A stretch of DNA of 64,000 nucleotides from Bradyrhizobium tropiciagri. GTDB lineage: Bacteria; Pseudomonadota; Alphaproteobacteria; Rhizobiales; Xanthobacteraceae. The stretch covers positions 1-64,000 of the forward strand of contig NZ_LFLZ01000017.1 of NCBI RefSeq assembly GCF_001189845.1, given 5' to 3'. Below are positions 34,215-43,554 of the stretch, piece by piece (position 1 is the stretch's first letter; each line of letters starts with the position of its first letter). The notes beneath the pieces were generated by a model that did no database searches, was not told the origin of the DNA, and saw nothing but the letters and a program-made list of their open reading frames with translations. A program made the translations under genes and the position numbers.

Positions 34215-35089
34215 TTTTCTGCCTTCATCGATGTGGGATAGCCTTGGCACAACGCATCGTCGGACTGCATGGATGACATCCGGATGCTGTCAAAGAGACC
34301 GGGCGCGACCGAGTGATAGGTGAACGGCGGCACGGCAGCGCTAGGCTTGGCGAGATCGGTATAGCCCTTCGAATCCAGCACCGGACCAGCGCTGCGGGTT
34401 GAAGCGATCCACTGCGCAAAGCGTTCGGGTGGCATCGCGTCGACGTTGAAGTGCATATCGGCGAAGCCGTCGCCGCTGAAATTGGCCGACAGGCCGCGAT
34501 ACGTTCCTGCGTAATCGGCTCGTAAGTTCAGCCGCGTCACCATTCCGGCCATGGTGTAGATCTGGCCGGCAAGCTGCGGCACGAAGAAGCTGTTCATCAC
34601 GCCCGAGGATGTCAGTTCGAAGCTCACCGGCGTTCCGACCGGAATAGTCAAGTGATTAACGCTGGCGACTCCCAGTTCCGGATAGATGAACAGCCATTTC
34701 CAGTCGAGCGAGATGGCTTGAACCTTGATAGGCCTCGTAGAAGAGGCAATCGGTTTGGGCGGATCGAGATCATATGCGGCAATCCAAGCTACCGTGCCAG
34801 TGAGCAATACGGTCATCAGCGGGATCGACCAGATGAGCATCTCGACGCGGCCGGAATAGACGAAGTCCGGCCGGTAGCGTGCCCGCTCATTCGATGCGCG
34901 GAACCAGAAGGCAACGCCAAGCGTCGCGATGATTACCGGGATTACGATCGCAAGCATAATGCCGGTCGCGTTGATTAAAATCTGGCGTTCGGCAAGAGCG
35001 ATCGGCCCTTTGGGATCGAGCACGCCTCCATCGCAGCCGCCGAGGATCATGGCACTGAGCAGGACCGCTGCAAGCAAACCGTATCGCAT
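34211..35089 (-). CDS. cyoA: cytochrome o ubiquinol oxidase subunit II (lipoprotein)
   Basis: The 292-aa protein starts MRYGLLAAVLLSAMILGGCD, with a lipobox LGGC giving a lipid-anchored N-terminus. Two transmembrane helices follow and then a cupredoxin-like periplasmic domain (AISLDWKWLFIYPELGVASV, VMNSFFVPQLAGQIYTMAGM). The CuA cysteines of cytochrome c oxidases are absent in the C-terminal domain, as expected for a quinol oxidase. The start at 35089 is one base after the ctaB stop. Confidence 0.93.
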   Translation of the reverse strand: MRYGLLAAVLLSAMILGGCDGGVLDPKGPIALAERQILINATGIMLAIVIPVIIATLGVAFWFRASNERARYRPDFVYSGRVEMLIWSIPLMTVLLTGTVAWIAAYDLDPPKPIASSTRPIKVQAISLDWKWLFIYPELGVASVNHLTIPVGTPVSFELTSSGVMNSFFVPQLAGQIYTMAGMVTRLNLRADYAGTYRGLSANFSGDGFADMHFNVDAMPPERFAQWIASTRSAGPVLDSKGYTDLAKPSAAVPPFTYHSVAPGLFDSIRMSSMQSDDALCQGYPTSMKAEK

Positions 35090-35090
35090 A

Positions 35091-36131
35091 CTAGACCTCC
35101 CGTGTGCTGAGCTTGACAAGATGGCTTCCGCTGCGAGCGACGCAGGGCAGCGCATCGGAGTTGACCCATCCGATGTTGTGGTCAGCGCGCGGGCTAGGTG
35201 CCGACGAATTCAGACGGCCGCCGTGATCGATCAGAAGCGCCGCAAATAGCGCGAACAAATAGAAAATGGAAAACAGGAACAGCCTGTGGGCAGCGCGACG
35301 GTCGGCTCCAGTGCTCTTGTTCAGCTGGTGTGCGAACAGAAGGAAGGGCGCGCTGCAGACCGCGGCGATCACGCCATAGATCACGCCTGCAAAGCCGAGC
35401 ACCCAAGGCAATTCGGAGGCGACAACGAGGAGGACGCTGTAGATCGCGATCTGCCGCGTTGTTGCGGCCCGTCCCGCAACAACCGGCAGCATGGGAACGC
35501 CGGCGCGGGCATAGTCGTCAGCGCGATTAAGCGCGAGAGCCCAGAAATGGGCCGGTGTCCAGAGAAAGATGATGAGGAAAAGCGCAAGCGGCTCGAGTGC
35601 AGTTTGTCCGGTTGCCGCGGCCCATCCAATCACGGGCGGCAGCGCGCCCGCCGCACCGCCGATAACGATGTTCTGGGATGTGCTCCGTTTCAACCACGCC
35701 GTGTACACGGCAACGTAGAATAGAATCGTGCAGGCCAGCAGGGCGGCTGCTGCGAGGTTCGTTGCCAAAGCGAGAGCTGTGACTGCGAAAACCCCAAGGA
35801 CGAGGCCAAAGACAAGCGCCTCAACCTTCGAGACCTTGCCGCGGGGAATTGGCCGCATCGCCGTGCGAGCCATCACCGCGTCGATATCGGCGTCATACCA
35901 CATGTTCAACGCACCGGCGGCTCCGGCGCCGGCTGCGATTGCGAGAATTGCAATGAAGCCATGGAGTGGATCGAGGCTGGTCGGCGCAACTATCAATCCG
36001 ACGAACGCGGTGAAAAGCGCGAGCGCCATTACGCGCGGCTTCATCAATGTGACGAAGTGGGGTAGCCGCTTCAACACATTCGGCCGTGAGGCCAAGGAGC
36101 GACGGGGTAACGGAATCGCTGTGGTATTCAT
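35091..36131 (-). CDS. ctaB: protoheme IX farnesyltransferase
   Basis: The 346-aa protein has the UbiA prenyltransferase motifs of haem O synthase: VTLMKPRVMALALFTAFVG, NMWYDADIDAVMARTAMRP, and DDYARAGVPMLPVVAG. It makes haem O for the oxidase encoded immediately downstream (cyoA). The C-terminal about 45 residues extend beyond the usual family end. The start is MNTTAIPLP at 36131. The order ctaB-cyoABCD differs from E. coli cyoABCDE, where the synthase gene (cyoE) is last. Confidence 0.93.
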   Translation of the reverse strand: MNTTAIPLPRRSLASRPNVLKRLPHFVTLMKPRVMALALFTAFVGLIVAPTSLDPLHGFIAILAIAAGAGAAGALNMWYDADIDAVMARTAMRPIPRGKVSKVEALVFGLVLGVFAVTALALATNLAAAALLACTILFYVAVYTAWLKRSTSQNIVIGGAAGALPPVIGWAAATGQTALEPLALFLIIFLWTPAHFWALALNRADDYARAGVPMLPVVAGRAATTRQIAIYSVLLVVASELPWVLGFAGVIYGVIAAVCSAPFLLFAHQLNKSTGADRRAAHRLFLFSIFYLFALFAALLIDHGGRLNSSAPSPRADHNIGWVNSDALPCVARSGSHLVKLSTREV

Positions 36132-36144
36132 GGTAGTCGATTCC

Positions 36145-36405
36145 TCAAGCCAGAGAGTTGTCTGTGTGAAATCCACTATTTCGCCGGGCGATCTCGGCGG
36201 GAGAAAGCACCGCGGTCGGTGGCTGAAATATGCGGTAGTTGCGGTGGGCGATCAGGACGATATCGACATCCGTCTGCCGCAGCGTGCGTGCCGCGGCGTT
36301 TCCGGCAAAGCTGGCGCCACGATGACGACGCGCTTCCGCTCTCGGTGGGAAGCCTCGACGCCTGGGGGCGTTGTCAGGCTCAGTCTCTCCAAACATCAAA
36401 CTCAT
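36145..36405 (-). pseudogene. truncated NDH-2 N-terminal fragment, second copy
   Basis: The frame contains AAARTLRQTDVDIVLIAHRN and YRIFQPPTAVLSPAEIA, corresponding to the NDH-2 N-terminus, but the GxGxxG motif is lost (GASFAGNAAA) and six residues are missing after FQP. It ends at the same LSPAEIA position as the copy at 12455-12724. It lies just upstream of ctaB. Confidence 0.65.
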
Positions 36406-36471
36406 AGGTGCACCTCGTTAGTGCTCATTGTCATTGACAGCTTCAGCGAGGTTCTCTCGGGAACGATGATC

Positions 36472-36654
36472 TCAGCGCTCTCGCCGTTCGGGTTCGCTAC
36501 GGCATACCGGGTCACGAGAAAGCGTTAGTTTGCAGCGCGCTGGCTTGCCCGGTGTGGGGACTGCGCTTAGCGGATCTGGCTTCACCATGATCAGGAACAT
36601 GGCGAAGCACAGGGCTCCCATGAGGAACGTGACCACGGTCAAGAAGTGTTTCAT
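36472..36654 (-). CDS. small single-TM protein, paralog of 12804-12962
   Basis: The 60-aa product starts MKHFLTVVTFLMGALCFAMF, one membrane helix, then a proline-rich and arginine-rich tail. It has an AGGAGCC-type site upstream. The first 20 residues match the small protein at 12804-12962, and both precede an NDH-2 fragment in the same orientation. Function unknown; the tail may be decayed. Confidence 0.5.
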   Translation of the reverse strand: MKHFLTVVTFLMGALCFAMFLIMVKPDPLSAVPTPGKPARCKLTLSRDPVCRSEPERRER

Positions 36655-36788
36655 GGGTGGCTCCTGCGCATTTCCATCTGACGCCGCGGTGACCGCCTCT
36701 CAAATTCCAGCTCGCTCCACAAGACACGGCGCGACGCCATCAACTGCCGCGGCAGACTATTCAACCGGCACGAGCGTCGGGCTCTTGT

Positions 36789-37703
36789 TTAGAGTTCGGC
36801 GTAGACGATGCCGGTGAGGTTGCCCTGGGCGTAGAGGAAGTTGCGCTCGTTCTTGCCATCGAGATCGGCGGAATAAATCGAGCCGGCGAGGTCGGTGACG
36901 AACATCCGGTTGCGGGGCACGTCGAGGGCGATGCCGATGCCCTCCATCAAATGCGTGACCACAATCTCCGGGTCGGCCCTTGTGTCGATCGGCGCGCGAT
37001 TGACGGTGTTGCCGCGCGGGGGGTCGCCGCGCTCGGTCCAGTAGAGAATGCGGTTCGTCAGATCAAGCTCGAGGTCGATTGGCTCCGGCAAGCGATCGAA
37101 CAGCACCTCGATGTCGGATCGGTTCGTAGGGGTCTCGCCCGTCGGGATGTCGATGTTCGCGCGGGAGATGCGGCCCTGCTCGCCATTTTCGGGGCCCTTC
37201 TGCGTCCAGTAGATTTTCTTGAACTTCGGATCGATGGCGATGCCGATACACCAGCGGGTCTGATCGCGCGCATCCTTGTCGCCGCGACCGGTCTCGACCA
37301 GCGTTTCGACCTGCGAGCCGTCGAGATTCGCGCGCATCACGCGCATGCCCTCGCGGTCGCACCAATAGAGCTTGCCGTTCACCTTATCGACGTGGATCTG
37401 CTTCGGCGTGTGCGTAACGCCCTGCAGGACAATGACCTTTTGATTGGCGCCGTCGAGGTCGGCGCGCTCGATCGAGCCGTCGTTGAGAGGGGGGATACCC
37501 ATGTTGGACCAATAGATGTGACCGGCCTCGGAATCCACGCCGATGCCGTCGGGAAAGCGGCAATTCGTGACGATGGTCTTGCGGTCGGAACCATCGGGGT
37601 TCATCGAGTGAATGCGGCCTCCGCTTAGTTCGAGAACGAAGAGTCGACCGGAGCGGGGGACGCCCGATGATGTCTTCGGCTTAGTTGCTTCAAGCGTCGT
37701 CAT
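36789..37703 (-). CDS. YWTD-repeat six-bladed beta-propeller protein, copy 2
   Basis: The 304-aa protein is a close paralog of 15588-16502 with the same blades (HIYWSNMGIPP, KLYWCDREGMRVMRANLDGS, KIYWTQKGPENGE, ILYWTERGDPPRGN). It starts MTTLEATKPKTSSGVPRSGR after AAGGAACGACG. It stands alone here, without the dehydrogenase and CoA transferase of the other copy, and has the shared element (copy C) upstream. No signal peptide. Function unknown. Confidence 0.8.
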   Translation of the reverse strand: MTTLEATKPKTSSGVPRSGRLFVLELSGGRIHSMNPDGSDRKTIVTNCRFPDGIGVDSEAGHIYWSNMGIPPLNDGSIERADLDGANQKVIVLQGVTHTPKQIHVDKVNGKLYWCDREGMRVMRANLDGSQVETLVETGRGDKDARDQTRWCIGIAIDPKFKKIYWTQKGPENGEQGRISRANIDIPTGETPTNRSDIEVLFDRLPEPIDLELDLTNRILYWTERGDPPRGNTVNRAPIDTRADPEIVVTHLMEGIGIALDVPRNRMFVTDLAGSIYSADLDGKNERNFLYAQGNLTGIVYAEL

Positions 37704-37779
37704 CGTCGTTCCTTCGATGTCGGTGTTGCGTGGTCGCAACTTGCCTTCGTTGGCCTATATTTGACGCAGAGCGGCTGCT

Positions 37780-37920
37780 GTCGGGAGTTAAGCATTGCGA
37801 ATCGCGCCGAATTACTGGGAACGAGCGTGTGCCGGATCAAGCAAGATCGATGGACGGCTGGCATCTCTCAGCCATTGAGGTACAATTTCTGCAGGGCGGA
37901 GAGGCGCCGCATGGCGTACA
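37780..37920. repeat. shared upstream element, copy C
   Basis: GCGAATCGCGCCGAATT (37797-37813) is identical to copy A. GTGCCGGATCAAGCAAGAT and GACGGCTGGC...TCTCAGCCATT (about 37829-37875) match copies A and B. The following TACAATTTCTGCAG aligns with TATGATTTCTGCAG of copy A. It lies between the minus-strand YWTD gene and the plus-strand giant sensor gene. Confidence 0.65.
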
Positions 37921-37974
37921 CTAACCGTGCTTGGTCCCATTCATCCCGGAAGGCCCGACCTCGGAGTTCGTTAG

Positions 37975-40900
37975 TTGTTGCAGCATTCACTGACCAGCGT
38001 TTACTCGGATGGCAGCTCTCAGATCCTCTGGGAAGACGGCGAGCGCGTCTTTCATCGCGGCTGGCGGCTCGACAATGTCGGTAAGCCGCACGCCGTGCTG
38101 CTCGTTGCCCCTGCCGCCGACCACCCGTCTCGTTTGATCCTCGATCACTTCAGTCACGAATACGAACTGAGGGACGAACTCGATAGTGCATGGGCAGTGC
38201 GGCCATTGGAGCTCGTGCGCGAAGCCAATCGAACCATGCTGGTGCTCGACGATGCGGACGGCGAGCCGCTCGAGATGTTGCTTGGCGCACCCATGGATAT
38301 CGGGCGCTTCCTGCGCCTCGGCTGCACGATTGCTTCGGCTCTGGGTAAGCTTCACCAGCGCGGCCTCGTCCATAAAGATGTCAAGCCGAGCAACATGCTA
38401 CTCAACGCGGCGACCGATGAGGTTCGGCTGACCGGGTTCGGCATTGCGTCGCGTTTCGCGCGCGAACGCCAGTCGCCTCAACCTCCCGAGACGATTGCCG
38501 GCACACTTGCCTACATGGCACCGGAACAGACCGGGCGGATGAATCGGTCGATCGATGCGCGAAGCGACCTCTACGCGCTTGGAGTCACCTTCTACCAAAT
38601 GCTCACTGGTGTTTTGCCGTTCGCCGCTGCGGAGCCAATGGAATGGGTGCACTGCCATCTCGCCAGGCGGCCGGTGCCGCCTGCCGAGCGGCTGAAGGAA
38701 ATTCCCGGCGCCATTTCAGCGATTGTCATGAAGCTGCTCGCGAAGAGAGCTGAGGACCGCTATCAGACCGCCGCCGGTCTCGAGCGCGATCTTCGACACT
38801 GCCTGATCGAATGGGAGGCACAGGGCCGGATCGACGATTTTACGCTGGGCGAACACGACACGCCCGACCGGCTTGTGATTCCCGAGAAGCTCTACGGCCG
38901 GCAGCGCGAGGTCGAGGCCGTGCTCGCCTCCTTCGATCGTGTCGTCAACGGCGGCCCCGCGGAATTGGTTCTGGTCTCGGGCTATTCCGGCGTGGGCAAA
39001 TCCTCGGTGGTCAACGAGATCCAGCCGGTGCTAGTACCGCCGCGCGGCCTCTTCGTCTCCGGCAAATTCGATCAGCTTAAACGCGACATTCCCTACGCGA
39101 CGCTGGCACAAGCCTTTCAGAGCCTGATCCGGCCGCTGCTCGGTAAGAGCGACGCTGACCTTGCGCCATGGCGCGATGCACTGCGGGAAGCGCTGGGACC
39201 GAACGCAGGACTGATGGTGGATCTTGTTCCTGAGCTGAGGCTCCTGATCGGAGAACCGCCGCCGGTCGTTGAGCTTCCGCCGCAAGACGCGCAGCGCCGC
39301 TTCCAGTTGGTGCTTCGGCAGTTGATTGGCGTCTTCGCTCGACCGGAACATCCCCTGGCGCTGTTCCTCGATGACTTGCAATGGCTCGACGCGGCGACGC
39401 TCGACCTTTTGGAGGACCTGTTGAGCCGGTCCGATCTCCGCAATCTCCTCCTCATCGGCGCCTTCCGCGATAACGAGGTCACCGCAGCGCATCCGCTCAT
39501 GTGCAAGCTGGAGGCGATCCGCGCAACCGGAAGGGTGCAGGATATCAAGCTGGCGCCCCTGACAACCAAGAACGTCGGAAATCTCATCGCGGACTCGCTC
39601 CGCTGCGACGCCGAGCAGGCGGATCCGCTCGCTAGACTGGTGCACACGAAAACCGACGGCAATCCGTTCTTCGTCATCCAGTTTCTCCACGTGCTCGCCG
39701 ACGAGGGGCTGCTGGCCTTCGATCACGAGCAGGGGCAATGGTCTTGGGACCTTGGTGGCATTCACGCCAAACGATACACCGACAACATCGTTGAGCTCCT
39801 GGCCGGGAGGCTGACGCAGCTATCGCTTGAGACGCAGGACGCCTTGCGGCAGCTCGCTTGCCTCGGCAACGTTGCCGATTTCAATATCCTTTCGATCGTT
39901 CTGGGAACGCCTGAGGAAAATGTGCACGCCGCTCTGGCGGACGCCATGCACCTGCAATTGATTGATCGTTCCGATCGCTCCTACAAGTTCGTTCACGATC
40001 GGATGCAGGAGGCGGCCTACGCGTTGATCCCGATAGGTTCGCGCGCCGAGGCGCATTTGACAATCGGACGGCTGCTCTTGGCAGAGGCCCCGCTGGAAAC
40101 GCGCGATGAAGCGGTCTTTGAAATTGTAAACCAGCTCAACCGCGGCGCACCGCTGATCACCTCACCGGAGGAACGCGAGCGGCTTGCAGAGCTGAACCTG
40201 GCCGCCGGCAAACGCGCCAAGGCGTCGACGGCCTATGCCTCGGCGCTCACCTATCTCGTTGCTGGCGCGGCTCTGCTGCCGGAAGACGCATTGGAGCGCC
40301 AACACGAGCTCTCGTTTGCGCTGGAGCTGAATCGCGCCGAATGTGAGTTCCTGAGCGGCGCGCTGGCGGAAGCGGAGCAACGCTTAAAAGTACTGTCGCC
40401 ACGTGCCGCAACAACGGTCGAGCGCGCCAGCATCGCCTGCCTGCTCGCGGAGCTGTACACGACTCTTGGTCAGAGCAGCCATGCTGTCGCGGTCGGCCTC
40501 GACTACCTCCGGCATCTGGGCATCGAGTGGTCGCCACACCCAGCGGAAGAGGAGGCGCGGTGCGAGTATCAGCGGATCTGGTTGCAGCTCGGCAGCCGAT
40601 CGATTGAGGATCTAGTCGACTTGCCCTTGATGAGCGATACGGGATCCCTCGCGACACTTGAGGTCCTCACCAGGATCATAAACCCCGCATTCTTTACAGA
40701 TGCGAATCTATATGCCTTGATCGCCTGCCGGGCAATCAATCTCAGCCTCGAGCGAGGCAACTGCGACGGCTCGTGCTTTGCTTATGCTGCGCTCGGCGTG
40801 GTCGCTGGCGCGCAGTTCCGCGATTATCAGGCCGCATCTCGCTTCGGCCGGCTCGGCTGCGATTTGGCCGAACAACGCGGCTTGAAGCGGTTCCAGGCCC

Positions 40901-43554
40901 GCGCTTTCATGCTTTTCGGGAACATGATTATGCCTTGGACAAACCATGTTCGGGCTGGCCGCGATCTCGTGCACCGCGCTTTCGAAGTCGCCAATCTGAC
41001 CGGCGATCTCACTTGCGCTGCCTACTGCGGCAATCAATTGAACACGAACCTTCTCGCGGCGGGCGATCCGCTCCCCGAGGTGCAGCGCGAGGCCGAACAT
41101 GGTCTCTCGTTCGCGCGAAAGGTGCAGTTTAGCTTCATCACTGACATCATCGGTACACAGCTCGCGCTGGTACGAACGCTTCGCGGGCTTACCCCGACAT
41201 TCGGTTGCTTCGACGATGGGCACTTTGACGAACTTCAGATGGAGAGTCATTTGTCCAATAACTCGAATTTCGCCCTTGCCGAATGCTGGTATTGGTGCCG
41301 AAAGCTCCAGGCGCGCTTCCTTGCTGGGGACTATGGGGCCGCCGTAGAAGCCTCGGAGAAGGCGCAACAACTGTTGTGGACATCGGCGTCCCTCTTCGAA
41401 ACCGCAGAGTATCATTTCTATGGCGCACTCTCGCAGGCGGCGGCTTGCAACACCGCAGCACCGGAGTCGCGCCGGCAGCATGTCCAGGCTTTGATCGCGC
41501 ACCAACTTCAGCTCGAACTCTGGAAGCAGCACTGCCCGGAGAACTTCGAGAACCGCGCCGCGCTGGTCGGCGCTGAGATTGCCCGTATCGAGGGACGCGC
41601 GCTTGAGGCCATGGACCTTTACGAGCGCGCCATCGCCTCGGCACGCGCTAACGGCTTTGTCCACAACGAGGCGCTCGCCTACGAGCTGGCTGCTCGCTTC
41701 TACTTGACACGCGGCTTCGAGGAGATCGCGCACCTCTACCTAAAGAACGCGCGGGATGGTTATCTCCGATGGGGCGCCGACGGAAAGGTGCGGCAACTAG
41801 ACCAGCTGCATCCGCGGCTGAGGCAGGACGAGCAGCGCACGACGGCCCCAGCGGGTACCATCGAAGCGCCTGTCGAGCAGCTCGATCTCGCGACCGTGAT
41901 CAAGGTGTCGCAAGCGCTCTCTGGCGAGATCGTGCTGGAAAGACTCATTGACAAACTCTTGTGCGCAGCCCTCGAGCACGCCGGCGCCGAACGAGGCCTT
42001 CTGATAGTCCCGCGAGGTGATGAGCTGCAGGTACAGGCGGAAGCGGTCTCTAGTGGAGAGAACGTAACTGTGCATCTGCGGGACGAGGCCTACCGCACGG
42101 CGGCGCTGCCGGAGTCGTTGGTTCGCTATGGAACGCGCACCCATGAGACCGTGATTCTCGATGACGCTTCATCTCAGCACGCTTTTTCGGCCGATCCTTA
42201 CATTATTAAGAGCCGTGTGCGTTCTGTTCTCAGTCTGCCGTTGATCAATCAGGGAAAGCTCACAGCGGTTCTCTACCTTGAGAACAACCTGACGCCAAAC
42301 GTTTTCACGCCTGATCGCGTCACGGTATTGAAGGTGCTGGCCTCGCAGGCGGCGATCTCACTTGAAAATTCACGGCTCTATCGCGACCTAGCAGATCGCG
42401 AAGGAAAGATTCGAAGCCTGGTAGACGCAAACATCATTGGAATCGTCGTTGCTGATCTCGAAGGCCGGGTTCTCGAAGCCAATGACGCGTTCCTGCGTAT
42501 TATGGGATTTGACCGTGATGACTTGCGTTCCGGCAAATTGAGCCGGACCCAATTGACTCCGCCGGAATGGAGCGACCGCACCGCGCGCGCCCGGGAAGAA
42601 TTCGAGATGACTGGCACGGTGCAACCCTTCGAGAAGGAGTATTTTCGAAAGGATGGCAGCCGCGTGCCCGTGCTGGTCGGCTATGCGGCGTTCGACGAAC
42701 AACGAGACCAAAACGTTGCATTCGTGCTCGATTTGACCGAGCGCAGGCGGGCGGAACAGGCGGTCCAGCTACGGACAACACTCGATTCCATCCCGGCGAT
42801 GGCTTGGCGCGCCAGGGCCGACGGCTTCACCGAGTACATCAACAAACGTTGGTTGGACTACACGGGGATCTCGCTCGATCAAGCGCTGGGTTGGCAGTGG
42901 TTTGCGTTGATCCATCCCGACGACGCTCCGCGCCTGCGGGACACCTGGCTACAAGTAATAGCATCCAAAAAAGCTGGAGAAGCCGAAACCCGCCTGCGCG
43001 GCTCCGATGGATCGTATCGCTGGTTCCTCATTCGTGCTGAGCCTGTGCGCGACGAGGCGGGAGCGATGGTCGCTTGGTATGGCACCAGCACGGATATCCA
43101 GGACCTGAAGACAGCCGAAAGTGCCCTGCGACGGAGCGAGGCCGAGTTGGCCAACGTCAAGCACGTGCAACAAACCCTTGATTCAATTCCGGTCGTTGCC
43201 TGGCGCGCCAAAGCCGACGGCTTCGTTGAGTATCTCAACAAGCGGTGGCTCGACTACGCGGGGGTCTCCCTAGATCAAGCGCTAGGTTGGCAATGGGTTG
43301 CGTTGATCCATCCCGAAGACCGTCCGCGAGTGCATGATATCTGGCTGCGATGGCTTGCATCTGAAAAGCCGGGCGAAGTGGCAGCCCGCATGCGGCGCAT
43401 GATGGATCGTATCGCTGGTTCCTGCTTCGCGTGGAGCCTTCGCGCGACGACACAGGAAGGACTGTTGCGTGGTATGGCACCAATACAGACATCGAGGATC
43501 GCACGCAGGCGTTGGCACGGTTGCGGGAGATGGAATCGGATTTCGCGCACATGA
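37975..43554 (+). CDS. giant hybrid sensor protein, copy 1 (frameshifted before histidine kinase part)
   Basis: The frame encodes 1859 aa. Residues 1-270 are a Ser/Thr kinase-like domain (LVHKDVKPSNMLL, AGTLAYMAPEQTGRMN). Residues 300-620 are an AAA ATPase with Walker A GYSGVGKSS near 336 and Walker B LALFLDDLQWLD near 461. A long helical TPR-like region follows, then GAF about 1302-1470, PAS about 1478-1595, and two near-identical PAS domains (LDSIPAMAWRARADG and LDSIPVVAWRAKADG). One base is missing around 43391-43400, so the frame leaves the PAS sequence and ends without the histidine kinase. Translation begins at TTG (37975 or 37978). The kinase-like domain lacks the VAIK lysine and has GFG for DFG. 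Confidence 0.8.
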   Translation: MLQHSLTSVYSDGSSQILWEDGERVFHRGWRLDNVGKPHAVLLVAPAADHPSRLILDHFSHEYELRDELDSAWAVRPLELVREANRTMLVLDDADGEPLEMLLGAPMDIGRFLRLGCTIASALGKLHQRGLVHKDVKPSNMLLNAATDEVRLTGFGIASRFARERQSPQPPETIAGTLAYMAPEQTGRMNRSIDARSDLYALGVTFYQMLTGVLPFAAAEPMEWVHCHLARRPVPPAERLKEIPGAISAIVMKLLAKRAEDRYQTAAGLERDLRHCLIEWEAQGRIDDFTLGEHDTPDRLVIPEKLYGRQREVEAVLASFDRVVNGGPAELVLVSGYSGVGKSSVVNEIQPVLVPPRGLFVSGKFDQLKRDIPYATLAQAFQSLIRPLLGKSDADLAPWRDALREALGPNAGLMVDLVPELRLLIGEPPPVVELPPQDAQRRFQLVLRQLIGVFARPEHPLALFLDDLQWLDAATLDLLEDLLSRSDLRNLLLIGAFRDNEVTAAHPLMCKLEAIRATGRVQDIKLAPLTTKNVGNLIADSLRCDAEQADPLARLVHTKTDGNPFFVIQFLHVLADEGLLAFDHEQGQWSWDLGGIHAKRYTDNIVELLAGRLTQLSLETQDALRQLACLGNVADFNILSIVLGTPEENVHAALADAMHLQLIDRSDRSYKFVHDRMQEAAYALIPIGSRAEAHLTIGRLLLAEAPLETRDEAVFEIVNQLNRGAPLITSPEERERLAELNLAAGKRAKASTAYASALTYLVAGAALLPEDALERQHELSFALELNRAECEFLSGALAEAEQRLKVLSPRAATTVERASIACLLAELYTTLGQSSHAVAVGLDYLRHLGIEWSPHPAEEEARCEYQRIWLQLGSRSIEDLVDLPLMSDTGSLATLEVLTRIINPAFFTDANLYALIACRAINLSLERGNCDGSCFAYAALGVVAGAQFRDYQAASRFGRLGCDLAEQRGLKRFQARAFMLFGNMIMPWTNHVRAGRDLVHRAFEVANLTGDLTCAAYCGNQLNTNLLAAGDPLPEVQREAEHGLSFARKVQFSFITDIIGTQLALVRTLRGLTPTFGCFDDGHFDELQMESHLSNNSNFALAECWYWCRKLQARFLAGDYGAAVEASEKAQQLLWTSASLFETAEYHFYGALSQAAACNTAAPESRRQHVQALIAHQLQLELWKQHCPENFENRAALVGAEIARIEGRALEAMDLYERAIASARANGFVHNEALAYELAARFYLTRGFEEIAHLYLKNARDGYLRWGADGKVRQLDQLHPRLRQDEQRTTAPAGTIEAPVEQLDLATVIKVSQALSGEIVLERLIDKLLCAALEHAGAERGLLIVPRGDELQVQAEAVSSGENVTVHLRDEAYRTAALPESLVRYGTRTHETVILDDASSQHAFSADPYIIKSRVRSVLSLPLINQGKLTAVLYLENNLTPNVFTPDRVTVLKVLASQAAISLENSRLYRDLADREGKIRSLVDANIIGIVVADLEGRVLEANDAFLRIMGFDRDDLRSGKLSRTQLTPPEWSDRTARAREEFEMTGTVQPFEKEYFRKDGSRVPVLVGYAAFDEQRDQNVAFVLDLTERRRAEQAVQLRTTLDSIPAMAWRARADGFTEYINKRWLDYTGISLDQALGWQWFALIHPDDAPRLRDTWLQVIASKKAGEAETRLRGSDGSYRWFLIRAEPVRDEAGAMVAWYGTSTDIQDLKTAESALRRSEAELANVKHVQQTLDSIPVVAWRAKADGFVEYLNKRWLDYAGVSLDQALGWQWVALIHPEDRPRVHDIWLRWLASEKPGEVAARMRRMMDRIAGSCFAWSLRATTQEGLLRGMAPIQTSRIARRRWHGCGRWNRISRT

